Shown here: piece after piece, positions 7,229 through 14,836 of the stretch
Numbering within the stretch: the stretch's first letter is position 1
How the letters are laid out: each line of letters opens with the position of its first letter
Source of the DNA: Puniceicoccales bacterium
GTDB taxonomy: Bacteria; Verrucomicrobiota; Verrucomicrobiia; Opitutales; UBA953
NCBI GenBank assembly: GCA_031284845.1
Contig: JAITXH010000200.1
Location: 1 to 14,905, forward strand
Length of the DNA: 14,905 nt
Reading direction: 5' to 3'
Position numbers and translations under genes: made by a program
Notes under the pieces: generated by a model
Seen by the model: the letters and a program-made list of their open reading frames with translations, nothing else
What the model was told of the DNA's origin: nothing
Databases searched by the model: none

Positions 7229-7285
7229 TTACTCCCCCAAAGGGAGGAGCATCCGAAGTCGGAGATATGCAGCCAACGTTGTCAT
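7229..7285 (-). CDS. leuL: Leucine-rich leader peptide (leuA attenuator), 18 residues
   Basis: The frame encodes MTTLAAYLRLRMLLPLGE with six leucines in 18 residues (positions 4, 8, 10, 13, 14, 16), including an adjacent pair. It lies alone in the leader between miaA and leuA, 103 bases before the leuA start, and is followed by a terminator hairpin. This is the expected layout of a leu-operon leader peptide, where scarce charged tRNA-Leu stalls the ribosome and prevents termination. An in-frame TAG lies five codons before the ATG, so 7285 is the only ATG giving this length; ATG 7252 would give a shorter form, MLLPLGE. There is no Shine-Dalgarno, and the candidate promoter would put the RNA 5' end only a few bases upstream, so translation could be near-leaderless. 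The symbol is by analogy. Confidence 0.6.
   Translation of the reverse strand: MTTLAAYLRLRMLLPLGE
7232..7246 (-). promoter_or_regulatory. Pause hairpin over the tandem leucine codons of the leuA leader
   Basis: CTCCC and GGGAG form a 5-bp stem with a 5-base loop in the last codons of the leader peptide. Its 5' arm overlaps the second of two CTC leucine codons. If a ribosome stalls there, the freed GGGGA (7237-7233 on the minus strand) can pair with TCCCC (7175-7171), the 5' side of the terminator. That makes it a candidate antiterminator. The pairing is only 5 bp and is my inference. Confidence 0.4.
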
Positions 7286-7298
7286 GAAACAGGTGCGC

Positions 7299-7327
7299 TA
7301 CATGGGCGACGCATCCGGCGCTGTCAA
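7299..7327 (-). promoter_or_regulatory. Candidate promoter of the leuA leader
   Basis: A perfect TTGACA -35 hexamer lies on the minus strand at 7327-7322. After a 17-base spacer comes CATGTA (7304-7299), a poor -10 with 2 of 6 consensus bases. Transcription would start near 7292, just before the leader-peptide ATG at 7285. The -35 and spacing are good, but the -10 is weak. The element overlaps nothing coding, because miaA ends at 7350. Confidence 0.4.
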
Positions 7328-7349
7328 GCGTTTGTGCGCCAACGCGCAA

Positions 7350-8237
7350 TCAAAGCCGCACAACTTCATCCACGGAAATCTGCGTGCGAAACCACTTGCG
7401 CTGCTTTGCCGCCAACTGGCATGTGGCGGTGACAACTGCGCTGGCAAGCGCCGCGCGGTCAGCGCCGCCGCAGTCCAGCCACGACAGCGTCTCGCGGTAG
7501 CCCACCGCCGAAGCAGCCGGGGTGCCGGGCCGCAGCTTTCCCGCCGTGCGCAAGCGCTCCACCTCTCCAATCAAGCCTGCATCGAGCATGGCATGGACGC
7601 GCTGCACGATACGCGCCCGGAGCACCTCCGGCTCGCGCTCCAGCAATACAGTGCGGCGGGCGAAGCCGGCAAAGGCACCCGGTGCGCACCGGAACGCGGC
7701 GTGAAGCTCAGGCAGCGAGCGCCCACTCGCCATGCAGCGCTCCAGCGCCTTCGCCACGCGGCGCGGATTTTGCCAGTCGAGGATATCCGGGCGTCCGGGC
7801 GCATACGGCTCCAGCGCTGCCTGCATCGCCGCCAGCCCCTCTGCCTGGAGTGCCTGCACACGCGCCAGCACGCTCTCCGGGATGGCGATGGCATCGGTCA
7901 CAGCCTGATAAAAAGCCTTCAGGTAAAATCCGCTTCCGCCTGTGACGACAACTTGCCTGCCGCGCCCGATAATATCCTGAATGGCTGCGGCGGCATCCCG
8001 GATGTATCCAGAAACAGAATACGGCGCGTCCGGCTCCACGAGATCAATGCAATGGTGCGGCACGGCGGCCCGTTCTTCGGGCGTCGGCTTGGCGGTGCCG
8101 ATGTCCATGCCCCGATAGACGAGCAACGAATCACAAGAGACGATCTCCGCCCCGTGTGCCCGCGCCCATTCCATGGCAAAAGCTGTTTTCCCGGTGGCGG
8201 TCGGCCCGGTGATGATGTGCAGTGTCGGCGCATCCAT
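7350..8237 (-). CDS. miaA: tRNA dimethylallyltransferase
   Basis: This 295-residue enzyme adds the dimethylallyl group to N6 of A37 in tRNAs reading UNN codons, the first step of i6A/ms2i6A formation. The P-loop GPTATGKT is at residues 11-18. SCDSLLVYRGMDIGTAKP (34-51) contains the conserved aspartate D36 of the DS...YRGMDIGTAKP motif. TGGSGFYLKA (99-108), AVGYRE (244-249) and KQRKWFR (278-284) are further family motifs, and length matches the usual ~300. I chose ATG 8237, 17 bases after the upstream ABC exporter gene; earlier in-frame starts fall inside that gene. There is no Shine-Dalgarno, and the bases before the start are pyrimidine-rich. MiaA is often linked with translation of leucine and aromatic codons, so its place just before a leucine attenuator is suggestive but may be coincidence. 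Identification is firm. Confidence 0.95.
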   Translation of the reverse strand: MDAPTLHIITGPTATGKTAFAMEWARAHGAEIVSCDSLLVYRGMDIGTAKPTPEERAAVPHHCIDLVEPDAPYSVSGYIRDAAAAIQDIIGRGRQVVVTGGSGFYLKAFYQAVTDAIAIPESVLARVQALQAEGLAAMQAALEPYAPGRPDILDWQNPRRVAKALERCMASGRSLPELHAAFRCAPGAFAGFARRTVLLEREPEVLRARIVQRVHAMLDAGLIGEVERLRTAGKLRPGTPAASAVGYRETLSWLDCGGADRAALASAVVTATCQLAAKQRKWFRTQISVDEVVRL

Positions 8238-8254
8238 CGAGGGAAGGATTTTTC

Positions 8255-10081
8255 CTAGGTTCCCGCCATCTGCCGCGCGTAGAGCGTGCGGTAGAGCGGG
8301 CAAGACTCCAGCAAGGCCGCATGGGGGCCGTCTGCCACCACGCGCCCTTTATCAAACACCAGAATGCGCGTTGCGAAACGGATCGTGCTGAAACGGTGGG
8401 CGATGATGAACGTCGTTTTCCCGCGCACCAGTTTCTCCAACGCCTGTTGCACCACGGCCTCGCTCTCGGCGTCGAGCGCCGAAGTAGCCTCGTCTAGAAT
8501 GAGGATGGGCGAGTTTTTCAAAAAAGCGCGTGCGATGGCCACACGTTGCCGCTGCCCGCCGGAAAGCTGCCCGCCGCGCTCGCCGACCACAGCATCCCAG
8601 CCTCCGGGTTGTGCCTCGATAAAGTCGCGTGCGCCGGCTTGCTCCGCCGCTTGCTCCACGGCCTCACGCGTTGCGTCGCGCCGCCCGAGCAGGATATTGT
8701 TATAAATGGTGTCGTTGAACAAAATCGGCTCCTGGGACACAAGGGCGATGGCCTCGCGCAGTTCCGCCTGCCGCACCTTGCGCACGTCCGTCCCGTCCAC
8801 ATGCACGGTGCCCTGCTGCGGGTCGTAAAACCGCAGCACCAAGTTGACAAAAGTGCTCTTGCCCGCACCACTCGGGCCGACCAGTGCGACGACTTCTCCC
8901 GGATGCACCTTGACCGACACATCGCTCAGCACCGAATCTGCCCCGTAAGCAAACGTCACAGCATCCAAAGACACCTCGCCGCGCACCTTGCCAAGCTCCA
9001 CCGGCACCGCCGGATCGGCCACCTCCACAGGGGCATTTAACACCTCTTCGAGACGGGTCAGCCCGGCCAGGCCGGATTTTATGCGATTATGAATACCGCT
9101 GAGTTTTTTCACCGGTTCATAAGCGAAATAAAGTGCTCCTATGAGTGCCACGGCATCCCCTTGCGAGATGTCCAACTGTGCCGCCTGATAAACGGCGATC
9201 GAGATGCTGACAGCGCTCAAAAACTCAATCAGCGGCGAGAGCATTTTCTCGTATTTCACCATCTTCATCTGCGAACGGAAAAGCCCGCGCACCAATTCAG
9301 AAAACCGCCGCCGCTCGTTTGCCTCGAGGTTGTAAGCGCGTATCTCACGCGGAGATTGCAGGCTTTCTGCCAGCAATGCGGATAATCCCCCCGTGCGCGA
9401 CAGCATCTGTTCCGACTTGTAGAGCAGCTTCTTCCCGAAGATGCGCACGGGCACCACCACAGCCGGGATCGCCGCCAGCGCGATGAGGAAGCGCTCCATG
9501 CCGGGGTATTTGAAGCACTCATACCCGATAAAGCCAATCGCACTCACAAAGGTAAACGGCTGTATCATGAAGTCGTTTGCGATATCCACGATGACCGTTT
9601 TCACATGGTTGGTATCCACCATGATGCGGCTGATCAGATCCCCCGCCTTGTGCCGCCGGAAGTAGTCAAGATGCAGCTCCTGCAAGCGGGAAAACACCGC
9701 CACGCGGACACCTTCCAAAACACGCAATCCGGCGAAGCTGAGCAGATACTTATTGGCAAATTCCGCAGACACCCGGATTGCAAACACAGTCGGCAGCAAC
9801 GCAACGGCAAAGGCCAGCACATACTCCGGCGAAATGGTAAGCGGGGGCCAATCCACCCACCCGTGCCAGTTGGGCACCAAGACGAGCGCCCTGTGCTTGT
9901 CGTCACCAAAAAGAACGGGAAGCACCGTCTTCAACAGAAACGGCACCCCCAAACCACTCGACACGCCATAAATGGCCCCGCAGATAATCGCGGCGATAAA
10001 ATGACCCAGTGCAGGTCGCAAGTAAGCGTAATATGGAAAAAAGCGTTTCACTCGGAGTTCTGGAATACAGTAGCGCGGCAT
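8255..10081 (-). CDS. ABC exporter, MsbA-like (fused membrane and ATPase domains)
   Basis: This 608-residue half-transporter would work as a homodimer in the inner membrane. Residues ~20-350 form a type I exporter membrane domain with hydrophobic stretches near 27-50, 86-103, 175-190, 198-212 and 285-320. The ATPase domain has Walker A GPSGAGKS (402-409), Q-loop Q450, signature LSGGQ (506-510), Walker B ILILDE (526-531), D-loop SALD (534-537) and switch H562. Its overall form resembles MsbA-type lipid A or lipid flippases; the true substrate cannot be read from the sequence. An extra soluble loop around 57-85 between the first two membrane segments would face the periplasm. ATG 10081 is the longest ATG start. 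GTG 10051 would give VKRFFPYYAYLRP, closer to how relatives begin, so the start is uncertain. It follows the TerC gene by 52 bases and precedes miaA by 17. Confidence 0.9.
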   Translation of the reverse strand: MPRYCIPELRVKRFFPYYAYLRPALGHFIAAIICGAIYGVSSGLGVPFLLKTVLPVLFGDDKHRALVLVPNWHGWVDWPPLTISPEYVLAFAVALLPTVFAIRVSAEFANKYLLSFAGLRVLEGVRVAVFSRLQELHLDYFRRHKAGDLISRIMVDTNHVKTVIVDIANDFMIQPFTFVSAIGFIGYECFKYPGMERFLIALAAIPAVVVPVRIFGKKLLYKSEQMLSRTGGLSALLAESLQSPREIRAYNLEANERRRFSELVRGLFRSQMKMVKYEKMLSPLIEFLSAVSISIAVYQAAQLDISQGDAVALIGALYFAYEPVKKLSGIHNRIKSGLAGLTRLEEVLNAPVEVADPAVPVELGKVRGEVSLDAVTFAYGADSVLSDVSVKVHPGEVVALVGPSGAGKSTFVNLVLRFYDPQQGTVHVDGTDVRKVRQAELREAIALVSQEPILFNDTIYNNILLGRRDATREAVEQAAEQAGARDFIEAQPGGWDAVVGERGGQLSGGQRQRVAIARAFLKNSPILILDEATSALDAESEAVVQQALEKLVRGKTTFIIAHRFSTIRFATRILVFDKGRVVADGPHAALLESCPLYRTLYARQMAGT

Positions 10082-10133
10082 TCAGAGGAAGGCGCACATC
10101 ATGGCAAGAACCTTTGCCCGGAGCCTGCACATT

Positions 10134-11132
10134 TCAGGGGAGCCGCGGCGGCGGAGTTTTCTCCGGCGCGAGCACAGAAGCGGCAACGGCAAGCGCCAAT
10201 ACGCCGACCAGCACACCAAAGGAGACGCCGGGGGAAATGTGAATCAAGCCCGCCTCGGCCAACACCATCTTCAAGCCGATGAATCCCAGAATCACAGCCA
10301 GCCCGATTTTCAGAAAACGGAAAAACTTCATGAAGCCGCTCAGCGCGAAAAAGAGAGAGCGCAGCCCGAGGATCGCAAAAATATTGGAAGTGAAGGCGAC
10401 AAACAAGCGCGTCTCCCCGGGCATGCTTTCCGGCAAAATGCCCAGCACTGCGGGAATCGAATCAACGGCAAAAATCACATCCGTCCCCTCAATCACCAAA
10501 AGCACGAAAAAAAGCGGTGTCACCAAGACACGGCCCGCCTCACGCACGATAAAGCTGTGGCCACGCAGTTGCGGAGTCATCGGGAGAATTTTGCGCCCGG
10601 CGCGGACAAAAATATTTTTCTCAAAATCCACCCCGTCTTCCTTTCCGGGAATTGCCATTTTGATGCCGGTGAACACCAGAAACGCACCAAAAATAAACAT
10701 CAGAAAGCTAAATTTCTCAACCAGTGCGACGCCTCCCGCAATAAACAATGCCCGCATGAACACCGCGCCGATTATCCCCCAAAAAAGCACCCGGTGCTGC
10801 AACACCTCGGGCACCCTGAAAAACGCAAACACCATCAGGAACACGAACAGATTATCCACACTGAGTGCGAGTTCCAACGCATAGCCTACGGCGAAGGTCT
10901 CTGCGGCAGACACCCCGGCCAGCCACCAGACCAGCAGCCCGAACACTGCCGCCAAAGACATCCAGCCCACGCTCCAGAACATGGCTTCCCGAAACGGCAA
11001 CACGCGGTCTTTTTTGTGAAAAACCCCCAAGTCCAAAGACAGCACAAAGAGAATAAGCACAAAAAAACCAACCCACGCCCACCACGGGATGGACACTGGC
11101 GGCAAGACAGCAAAAACCAAAGGAAAACTCAT
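10134..11132 (-). CDS. TerC/Alx-family integral membrane protein
   Basis: This 332-residue protein has about eight to nine hydrophobic membrane segments. Family motifs are clear: ELALSVDNLFVF (87-98), EGTDVIFAVDSIPAV (215-229) and TSNIFAILGLRSLFF (248-262). They carry the intramembrane acidic residues (E87, D93, E215, D218, D224) thought to handle metal ions. Members such as Alx and TerC are tied to manganese export, membrane-protein metallation and tellurite resistance. Manganese homeostasis is the best guess here, inferred from the family. The ~40-residue loop 161-200 is hydrophilic and probably cytoplasmic. The gene sits 55 bases after hemH; I see no yybP-ykoY-type riboswitch in that short space, so co-transcription with hemH is likely. 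No Shine-Dalgarno precedes the ATG. Confidence in the family is high, in the role moderate. Confidence 0.92.
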   Translation of the reverse strand: MSFPLVFAVLPPVSIPWWAWVGFFVLILFVLSLDLGVFHKKDRVLPFREAMFWSVGWMSLAAVFGLLVWWLAGVSAAETFAVGYALELALSVDNLFVFLMVFAFFRVPEVLQHRVLFWGIIGAVFMRALFIAGGVALVEKFSFLMFIFGAFLVFTGIKMAIPGKEDGVDFEKNIFVRAGRKILPMTPQLRGHSFIVREAGRVLVTPLFFVLLVIEGTDVIFAVDSIPAVLGILPESMPGETRLFVAFTSNIFAILGLRSLFFALSGFMKFFRFLKIGLAVILGFIGLKMVLAEAGLIHISPGVSFGVLVGVLALAVAASVLAPEKTPPPRLP

Positions 11133-11187
11133 CGGGACAAAATGTTCACTGTCGCTTCAATCATAGCAACCCTGTAACCCGCGCACA

Positions 11188-12204
11188 TCATGCCGACCAC
11201 GCGGCGACTTCTCCCGCAAGGAAGCGCACATAGGCAGGGTGCGCATTGAGGCAGGGTATCTGCTCAAAGGACTCCCCGCCCGCTTCGAGAAATAAATGCC
11301 TCCCCTCTTCGCGGATCTCATCAAGCGTCTCCAGGCAGTCTGCGGTGAACGCCGGACACAACACCAGCAAACGGCGCACGCCCTGCGTTGGAAACGTGCG
11401 CAAAGTCTCATCCGTATAAGGGCGTATCCATGCAGAGCGCCCCAGCCGCGACTGGAATGAAATGGTGCACTTATCGCGAGGCACGCCAGCCGCTGCGGCA
11501 AAGGCCTCAAGCGTAGCAAAACACTGATGCCGGTAATCGCGCGCACGCAACGCCGGATCGGGAGGGCAGCAATCCTGCGCGTCCGCACAATCCGGGTAGC
11601 CGGGGATCTCCCGCCTCAGGTGGCGCAACGGGACGCCGTGGAAGGAAAACAACAGCTTGTCGAACGGACGGGCAAGCCACGGACGGGCAGACTCCACAAG
11701 CGCAGCGATGTAGCCCGGCGAGGCATAATACGGCGGCATGACGGTGACCCGCGCCCCGGGTGCCTGCCTGCGCAATTCCTCCCGGGCGCACACGACTGCA
11801 GTTTCATAACTGGACATCGCAAAATGCGGATACTGGGGAAGCACTAATACATCAGACACCCCATCGCGCACCAGTGCCGCCACCGCGTCGCGGGTGGACG
11901 GTGCGCCATAGCGCATCCCGGCGCGCACAGGCACGTCAACGACAGACTCCAGCGCCGTGCGCAACTGCTCCGTGGCGACCAGCAAAGGGGAACCCTCCGC
12001 CGTCCATACCCTCTGGTAAGCCAAGGCAGAGCGCGCCGGCCTCCGTCTCAAGATGATACCATGCAACAGAAGCCATCGCAGCAAAGGATTGATGTCTATG
12101 ACGCGGGCATCGCCGAGAAACTCCCGGAGAAATCCGCGCACATCAGCAACCGCCGGAGATTTGGGCGAACCCAGATTCAATAACAACACACCACGCTTGG
12201 ACAT
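11188..12204 (-). CDS. hemH: Ferrochelatase
   Basis: This 338-residue enzyme inserts ferrous iron into the porphyrin ring, the last step of protohaem or, in some bacteria, coproheme synthesis. MSKRGVLLLNLGSP is the classic N-terminus. LLFSFHGVP (185-192) contains the catalytic histidine H189. FQSRLGRSAWIRPYTDE (250-266) and LCPAFTADCLETLDEI (282-297), with E292, are the other conserved blocks. An insertion after the HGVP motif adds C206, C212 and C213, with C228 just downstream. Such an internal four-cysteine pattern recalls a class of ferrochelatases that bind a [2Fe-2S] cluster; whether it does here is inference. There is no C-terminal cysteine extension. I chose ATG 12204, 41 bases after the peptidase gene; a GTG at 12354 would lie inside that gene. 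No Shine-Dalgarno is seen. Confidence 0.95.
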   Translation of the reverse strand: MSKRGVLLLNLGSPKSPAVADVRGFLREFLGDARVIDINPLLRWLLLHGIILRRRPARSALAYQRVWTAEGSPLLVATEQLRTALESVVDVPVRAGMRYGAPSTRDAVAALVRDGVSDVLVLPQYPHFAMSSYETAVVCAREELRRQAPGARVTVMPPYYASPGYIAALVESARPWLARPFDKLLFSFHGVPLRHLRREIPGYPDCADAQDCCPPDPALRARDYRHQCFATLEAFAAAAGVPRDKCTISFQSRLGRSAWIRPYTDETLRTFPTQGVRRLLVLCPAFTADCLETLDEIREEGRHLFLEAGGESFEQIPCLNAHPAYVRFLAGEVAAWSA

Positions 12205-12245
12205 AACCGCGCACGTCTCGCAGAGATTCGGGGAAAAAGCAAACC

Positions 12246-14804
12246 TCACTGCGGCTTCAACACATAGGTCAGCCCGGCATCTTCCCGCAAATACCGTTGC
12301 GTGAACACCGCCAGCGCTGCCGCATCCAACGCATCCAGCTTGTGCTCCCACCACGCATCGCGGTTCACTTCCATGCCATAGAGTGCATTGAGCGCCGCAT
12401 TGAGCGCCCTCGACCCCGGTGTTTGCGCCGACATGCGCCGCGCCACCTTCAAACGTATTTTCCCGGAAGAGATTTCCTCCTCAGTGAATTCCCCGGAGCG
12501 CATCCGCGCCAATTCTGCGCGCATCGCTTCCAGCACCACCTCCACCTGCCCCGGCACCGTCCCGGCATATAAGTAAAATAATCCGTCGCGCAACGTGTTC
12601 ACCCGGTTTGCCCCGATGAAATAAGCCAACCCGCGCTCCTCGCGCACCGAGACAAACAATTGGCTCGCCATGCCGCTCAACAGTTCATCCAGCAATTGCC
12701 CGGCCACATAATCTTCGCAGGCGATTCCGGTATCTGGAAAACCCATGAAGACAACCGCCTGCTCGCAACTCCGCGTCTCATCCACCCGTCTCCCTCCCGC
12801 AGCCGGCTCAATGTCGGGGCGGCTGGGCGGCACAAAGGCCGGCGCAGAAGACGACCATGCGCCAAAATCCTTTTCCAGCGCAGACAACACCGCTTCCCTG
12901 TCAAAATCGCCACTCACAGACAGCACCCCGTTTTCCGGAGATACCAGCGCCGCATGGTGCGCACGCACTTCCTCCACCGTCATGGCGTTGAGATCCGGCT
13001 CGCGCCCGAGATGGTCCACGGCGAGCGGATGCGCACCAAAAAACAATTCGCGCAGACGCCGCTTGCCAAACTCCACCACATCGTCCTCGTCTTCTTGCAA
13101 CGAAGAGCGCTGGACATCGCGTTCACGCGAAAAAGTTTTTTCTGTGAAGATTGGGCGCAACACCGCATCGGCAAGCAGCTCCCGCCCGGCATCCGCATCA
13201 CTGCGCAGCACCTCTATTGCCAGCCCGAAACTGTTATTCCCCGACGTCTCTTGCAACGATGCCCCCAGCGTTTCCGCCGCCTCGGCCACCTGCGCCGCCG
13301 TGCGCCGCGCCGTGTCGCGGGCCATCAGCGTCGCCAGCATCGCGCAAAGCCCGCGCCTGTTCGTCGGCTCCCTATAGCCGCCACCGTGAAACACTATCCG
13401 GTAATGGGTCTTGGGATACCCGCGCACAGGCTGGAGGAGCACACGCAAGCCGTTTCCGAGGCGCACTTCCTCAAACGGCGCAGGCGCAGGCGCAGAGGAC
13501 ACCGCAGTTTCCGGCTTTGCCGGGACCTCCGCGCTGGACGGCTCCATGGCCACATACGTCAACTTGTCCGGACTGATGTGCCGCCTCGCGGCATCGCGCA
13601 CCACATCGAGCGTAAGCGCCTGAACGCGGTCGAGGTATAAGCTTGGATAACCCATATCCCCCACGACCACTGCCTGTGCGCCGATCTGTCCGGCAAACCC
13701 CGACACCGTTTTGCGACTTTCCAGAAATGCCATCACACAAGCACGGCGCGCCTTGGCAAACTCCGCCTCCGAAAAACCCTCGCGCAGCGCCTTCTCAACC
13801 GTCTCACAGACAGCGGCTTCCACAGCATTGCGCCGCCCGGCATCCGCCACATAGGTAAGCCAGAACAAGCCCGTTTGCCCGGGCGTCCAATTGGAGGCAT
13901 CTATCTGGTGGACAAGTCCTAACTCCTCATGCAGCCGCCTGTGCAGCCTACTGCTCAACCCCAGGCCGAGCAACATAGAGAAGACATCCAGCGCCGGGGC
14001 ATCCACATGCCGCATACCGGGGATGCGCCACGCCATGCTACCGCGCAACACCTGCACATCGGCAAAGAGCACCCTGCGCCGCGGCGCGATCTGCTCCGGC
14101 TCTTCCGGGACGTGCGGCGCACCAAGGGCCGACGCCGGAGCCTCGCCAAAATATTTTTGCGCGAAGGCAAACACCGTTTCCGGAGCAAGCGCTCCCGCCA
14201 CCACGAGCACCATGTTATTGGGCACATAGCGCGCACGGTAATAGGCGAGCAACTGCGCGTGTGTCACCTGCGAGAACGCGTGGCGCAGCCCGATCACAGG
14301 CAAGCTGTAAGGATGCACATGGAAGGCCTCCGCAAGCACCGTCTCGGACAAAAGCGAGTCGGGATCGTCGTCCCGCATATCTATCTCCCGCAAGATCACA
14401 TCGCGTTCGCGGGCGGTATCTTCGGGAGAAATCGTCGCCCGCAAAGTCATCTCGCCAAGCACATCAAACGCCGTTTCCGCCCCTTCTGCCGGGCCGTCCA
14501 CATGAAATACCGTGCGGTCAAACGTCGTATAAGCGTTCATCAACGCGCCCGTTCTTTGCACCGCCTGAGTAAGCCCACGGCATGAGTATTTGGCCGTTCC
14601 CTTAAACACCATGTGCTCCAAGTAGTGCGAAAGCCCCGAGCCAAGCAAATCGCCCTCGTGGATGCTTCCCGTCTTCACCCACACTTGCACGGAGACAAGC
14701 CCGGCATTGTATTCGGGCGCAAAAAAGACAGTTAACCCATTGGGCAAAACGCGCCGGAGCGGTTCAGCCCCCAAAAGTTGCTCAGAAGAAATCGGCAATG
14801 ACAT
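12246..14804 (-). CDS. M16 (pitrilysin/insulinase) family zinc metallopeptidase, two fused M16 units
   Basis: This 852-residue protein carries two M16 halves. The N-terminal half has the inverted zinc motif HYLEH (60-64), with H60 and H64 as ligands and E63 as catalytic base. E140 (in REID), 76 residues after H64, fits the third ligand of HxxEH(X)76E. The C-terminal half starts near residue 446 (RLGNGLRVLLQP), lacks HxxEH, and carries REERGLAY (721-728), the arginine/tyrosine region that supports catalysis in this half. A Pro/Ala-rich linker (about 422-445) joins them. In many bacteria the halves are separate subunits; here they form one chain. No signal peptide is visible, so it is probably cytoplasmic, degrading peptides. 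The ATG at 14804 has no Shine-Dalgarno; AT-rich bases precede it. It is the first gene of the likely five-gene run to hemH, TerC, exporter and miaA. Confidence 0.93.
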   Translation of the reverse strand: MSLPISSEQLLGAEPLRRVLPNGLTVFFAPEYNAGLVSVQVWVKTGSIHEGDLLGSGLSHYLEHMVFKGTAKYSCRGLTQAVQRTGALMNAYTTFDRTVFHVDGPAEGAETAFDVLGEMTLRATISPEDTARERDVILREIDMRDDDPDSLLSETVLAEAFHVHPYSLPVIGLRHAFSQVTHAQLLAYYRARYVPNNMVLVVAGALAPETVFAFAQKYFGEAPASALGAPHVPEEPEQIAPRRRVLFADVQVLRGSMAWRIPGMRHVDAPALDVFSMLLGLGLSSRLHRRLHEELGLVHQIDASNWTPGQTGLFWLTYVADAGRRNAVEAAVCETVEKALREGFSEAEFAKARRACVMAFLESRKTVSGFAGQIGAQAVVVGDMGYPSLYLDRVQALTLDVVRDAARRHISPDKLTYVAMEPSSAEVPAKPETAVSSAPAPAPFEEVRLGNGLRVLLQPVRGYPKTHYRIVFHGGGYREPTNRRGLCAMLATLMARDTARRTAAQVAEAAETLGASLQETSGNNSFGLAIEVLRSDADAGRELLADAVLRPIFTEKTFSRERDVQRSSLQEDEDDVVEFGKRRLRELFFGAHPLAVDHLGREPDLNAMTVEEVRAHHAALVSPENGVLSVSGDFDREAVLSALEKDFGAWSSSAPAFVPPSRPDIEPAAGGRRVDETRSCEQAVVFMGFPDTGIACEDYVAGQLLDELLSGMASQLFVSVREERGLAYFIGANRVNTLRDGLFYLYAGTVPGQVEVVLEAMRAELARMRSGEFTEEEISSGKIRLKVARRMSAQTPGSRALNAALNALYGMEVNRDAWWEHKLDALDAAALAVFTQRYLREDAGLTYVLKPQ

Positions 14805-14807
14805 AAA

Positions 14808-14836
14808 TTTTTAAGAACATGCCGGAGCAAAGCCAA
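14808..14836 (-). promoter_or_regulatory. Possible promoter of the M16 peptidase gene
   Basis: TTGGCT (14836-14831) and TAAAAA (14813-14808) on the minus strand are spaced by 17 bases. Each matches four of six consensus bases. Transcription would start at or next to the ATG, implying a leaderless mRNA, which fits the lack of a Shine-Dalgarno. A GGTGC/GCACC stem lies just upstream (14838-14850). Support is weak. The rest of 14851-14905 shows nothing else recognisable. Confidence 0.2.

Noticed and set aside
7126..7349. T-box riboswitch before leuA
   Set aside because: The leader is short, lacks a recognisable T-box sequence and specifier-loop layout, and is better explained by a leucine-rich leader peptide plus terminator.
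7149..8258. Long plus-strand frame of 369 codons
   Set aside because: It lies opposite miaA and the leuA leader, its translation has no family motifs and is rich in Arg, His and Pro, as expected of an antisense shadow of GC-rich coding DNA.
10101..11177. Long plus-strand frame of 358 codons
   Set aside because: It is exactly opposite the TerC gene. Its translation is extremely rich in Gln, His and Lys, the mirror of a hydrophobic membrane protein, and has no recognisable domain.
11133..11187. Possible manganese (yybP-ykoY) riboswitch before the TerC gene
   Set aside because: The space between hemH and the TerC gene is only 55 bases, too short for that riboswitch, and I could not find its conserved loop sequences.
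12660..13640. Plus-strand frame of 326 codons, and others at 13929-14585
   Set aside because: These are antisense to the well-supported M16 peptidase and are basic, low-complexity translations without motifs.
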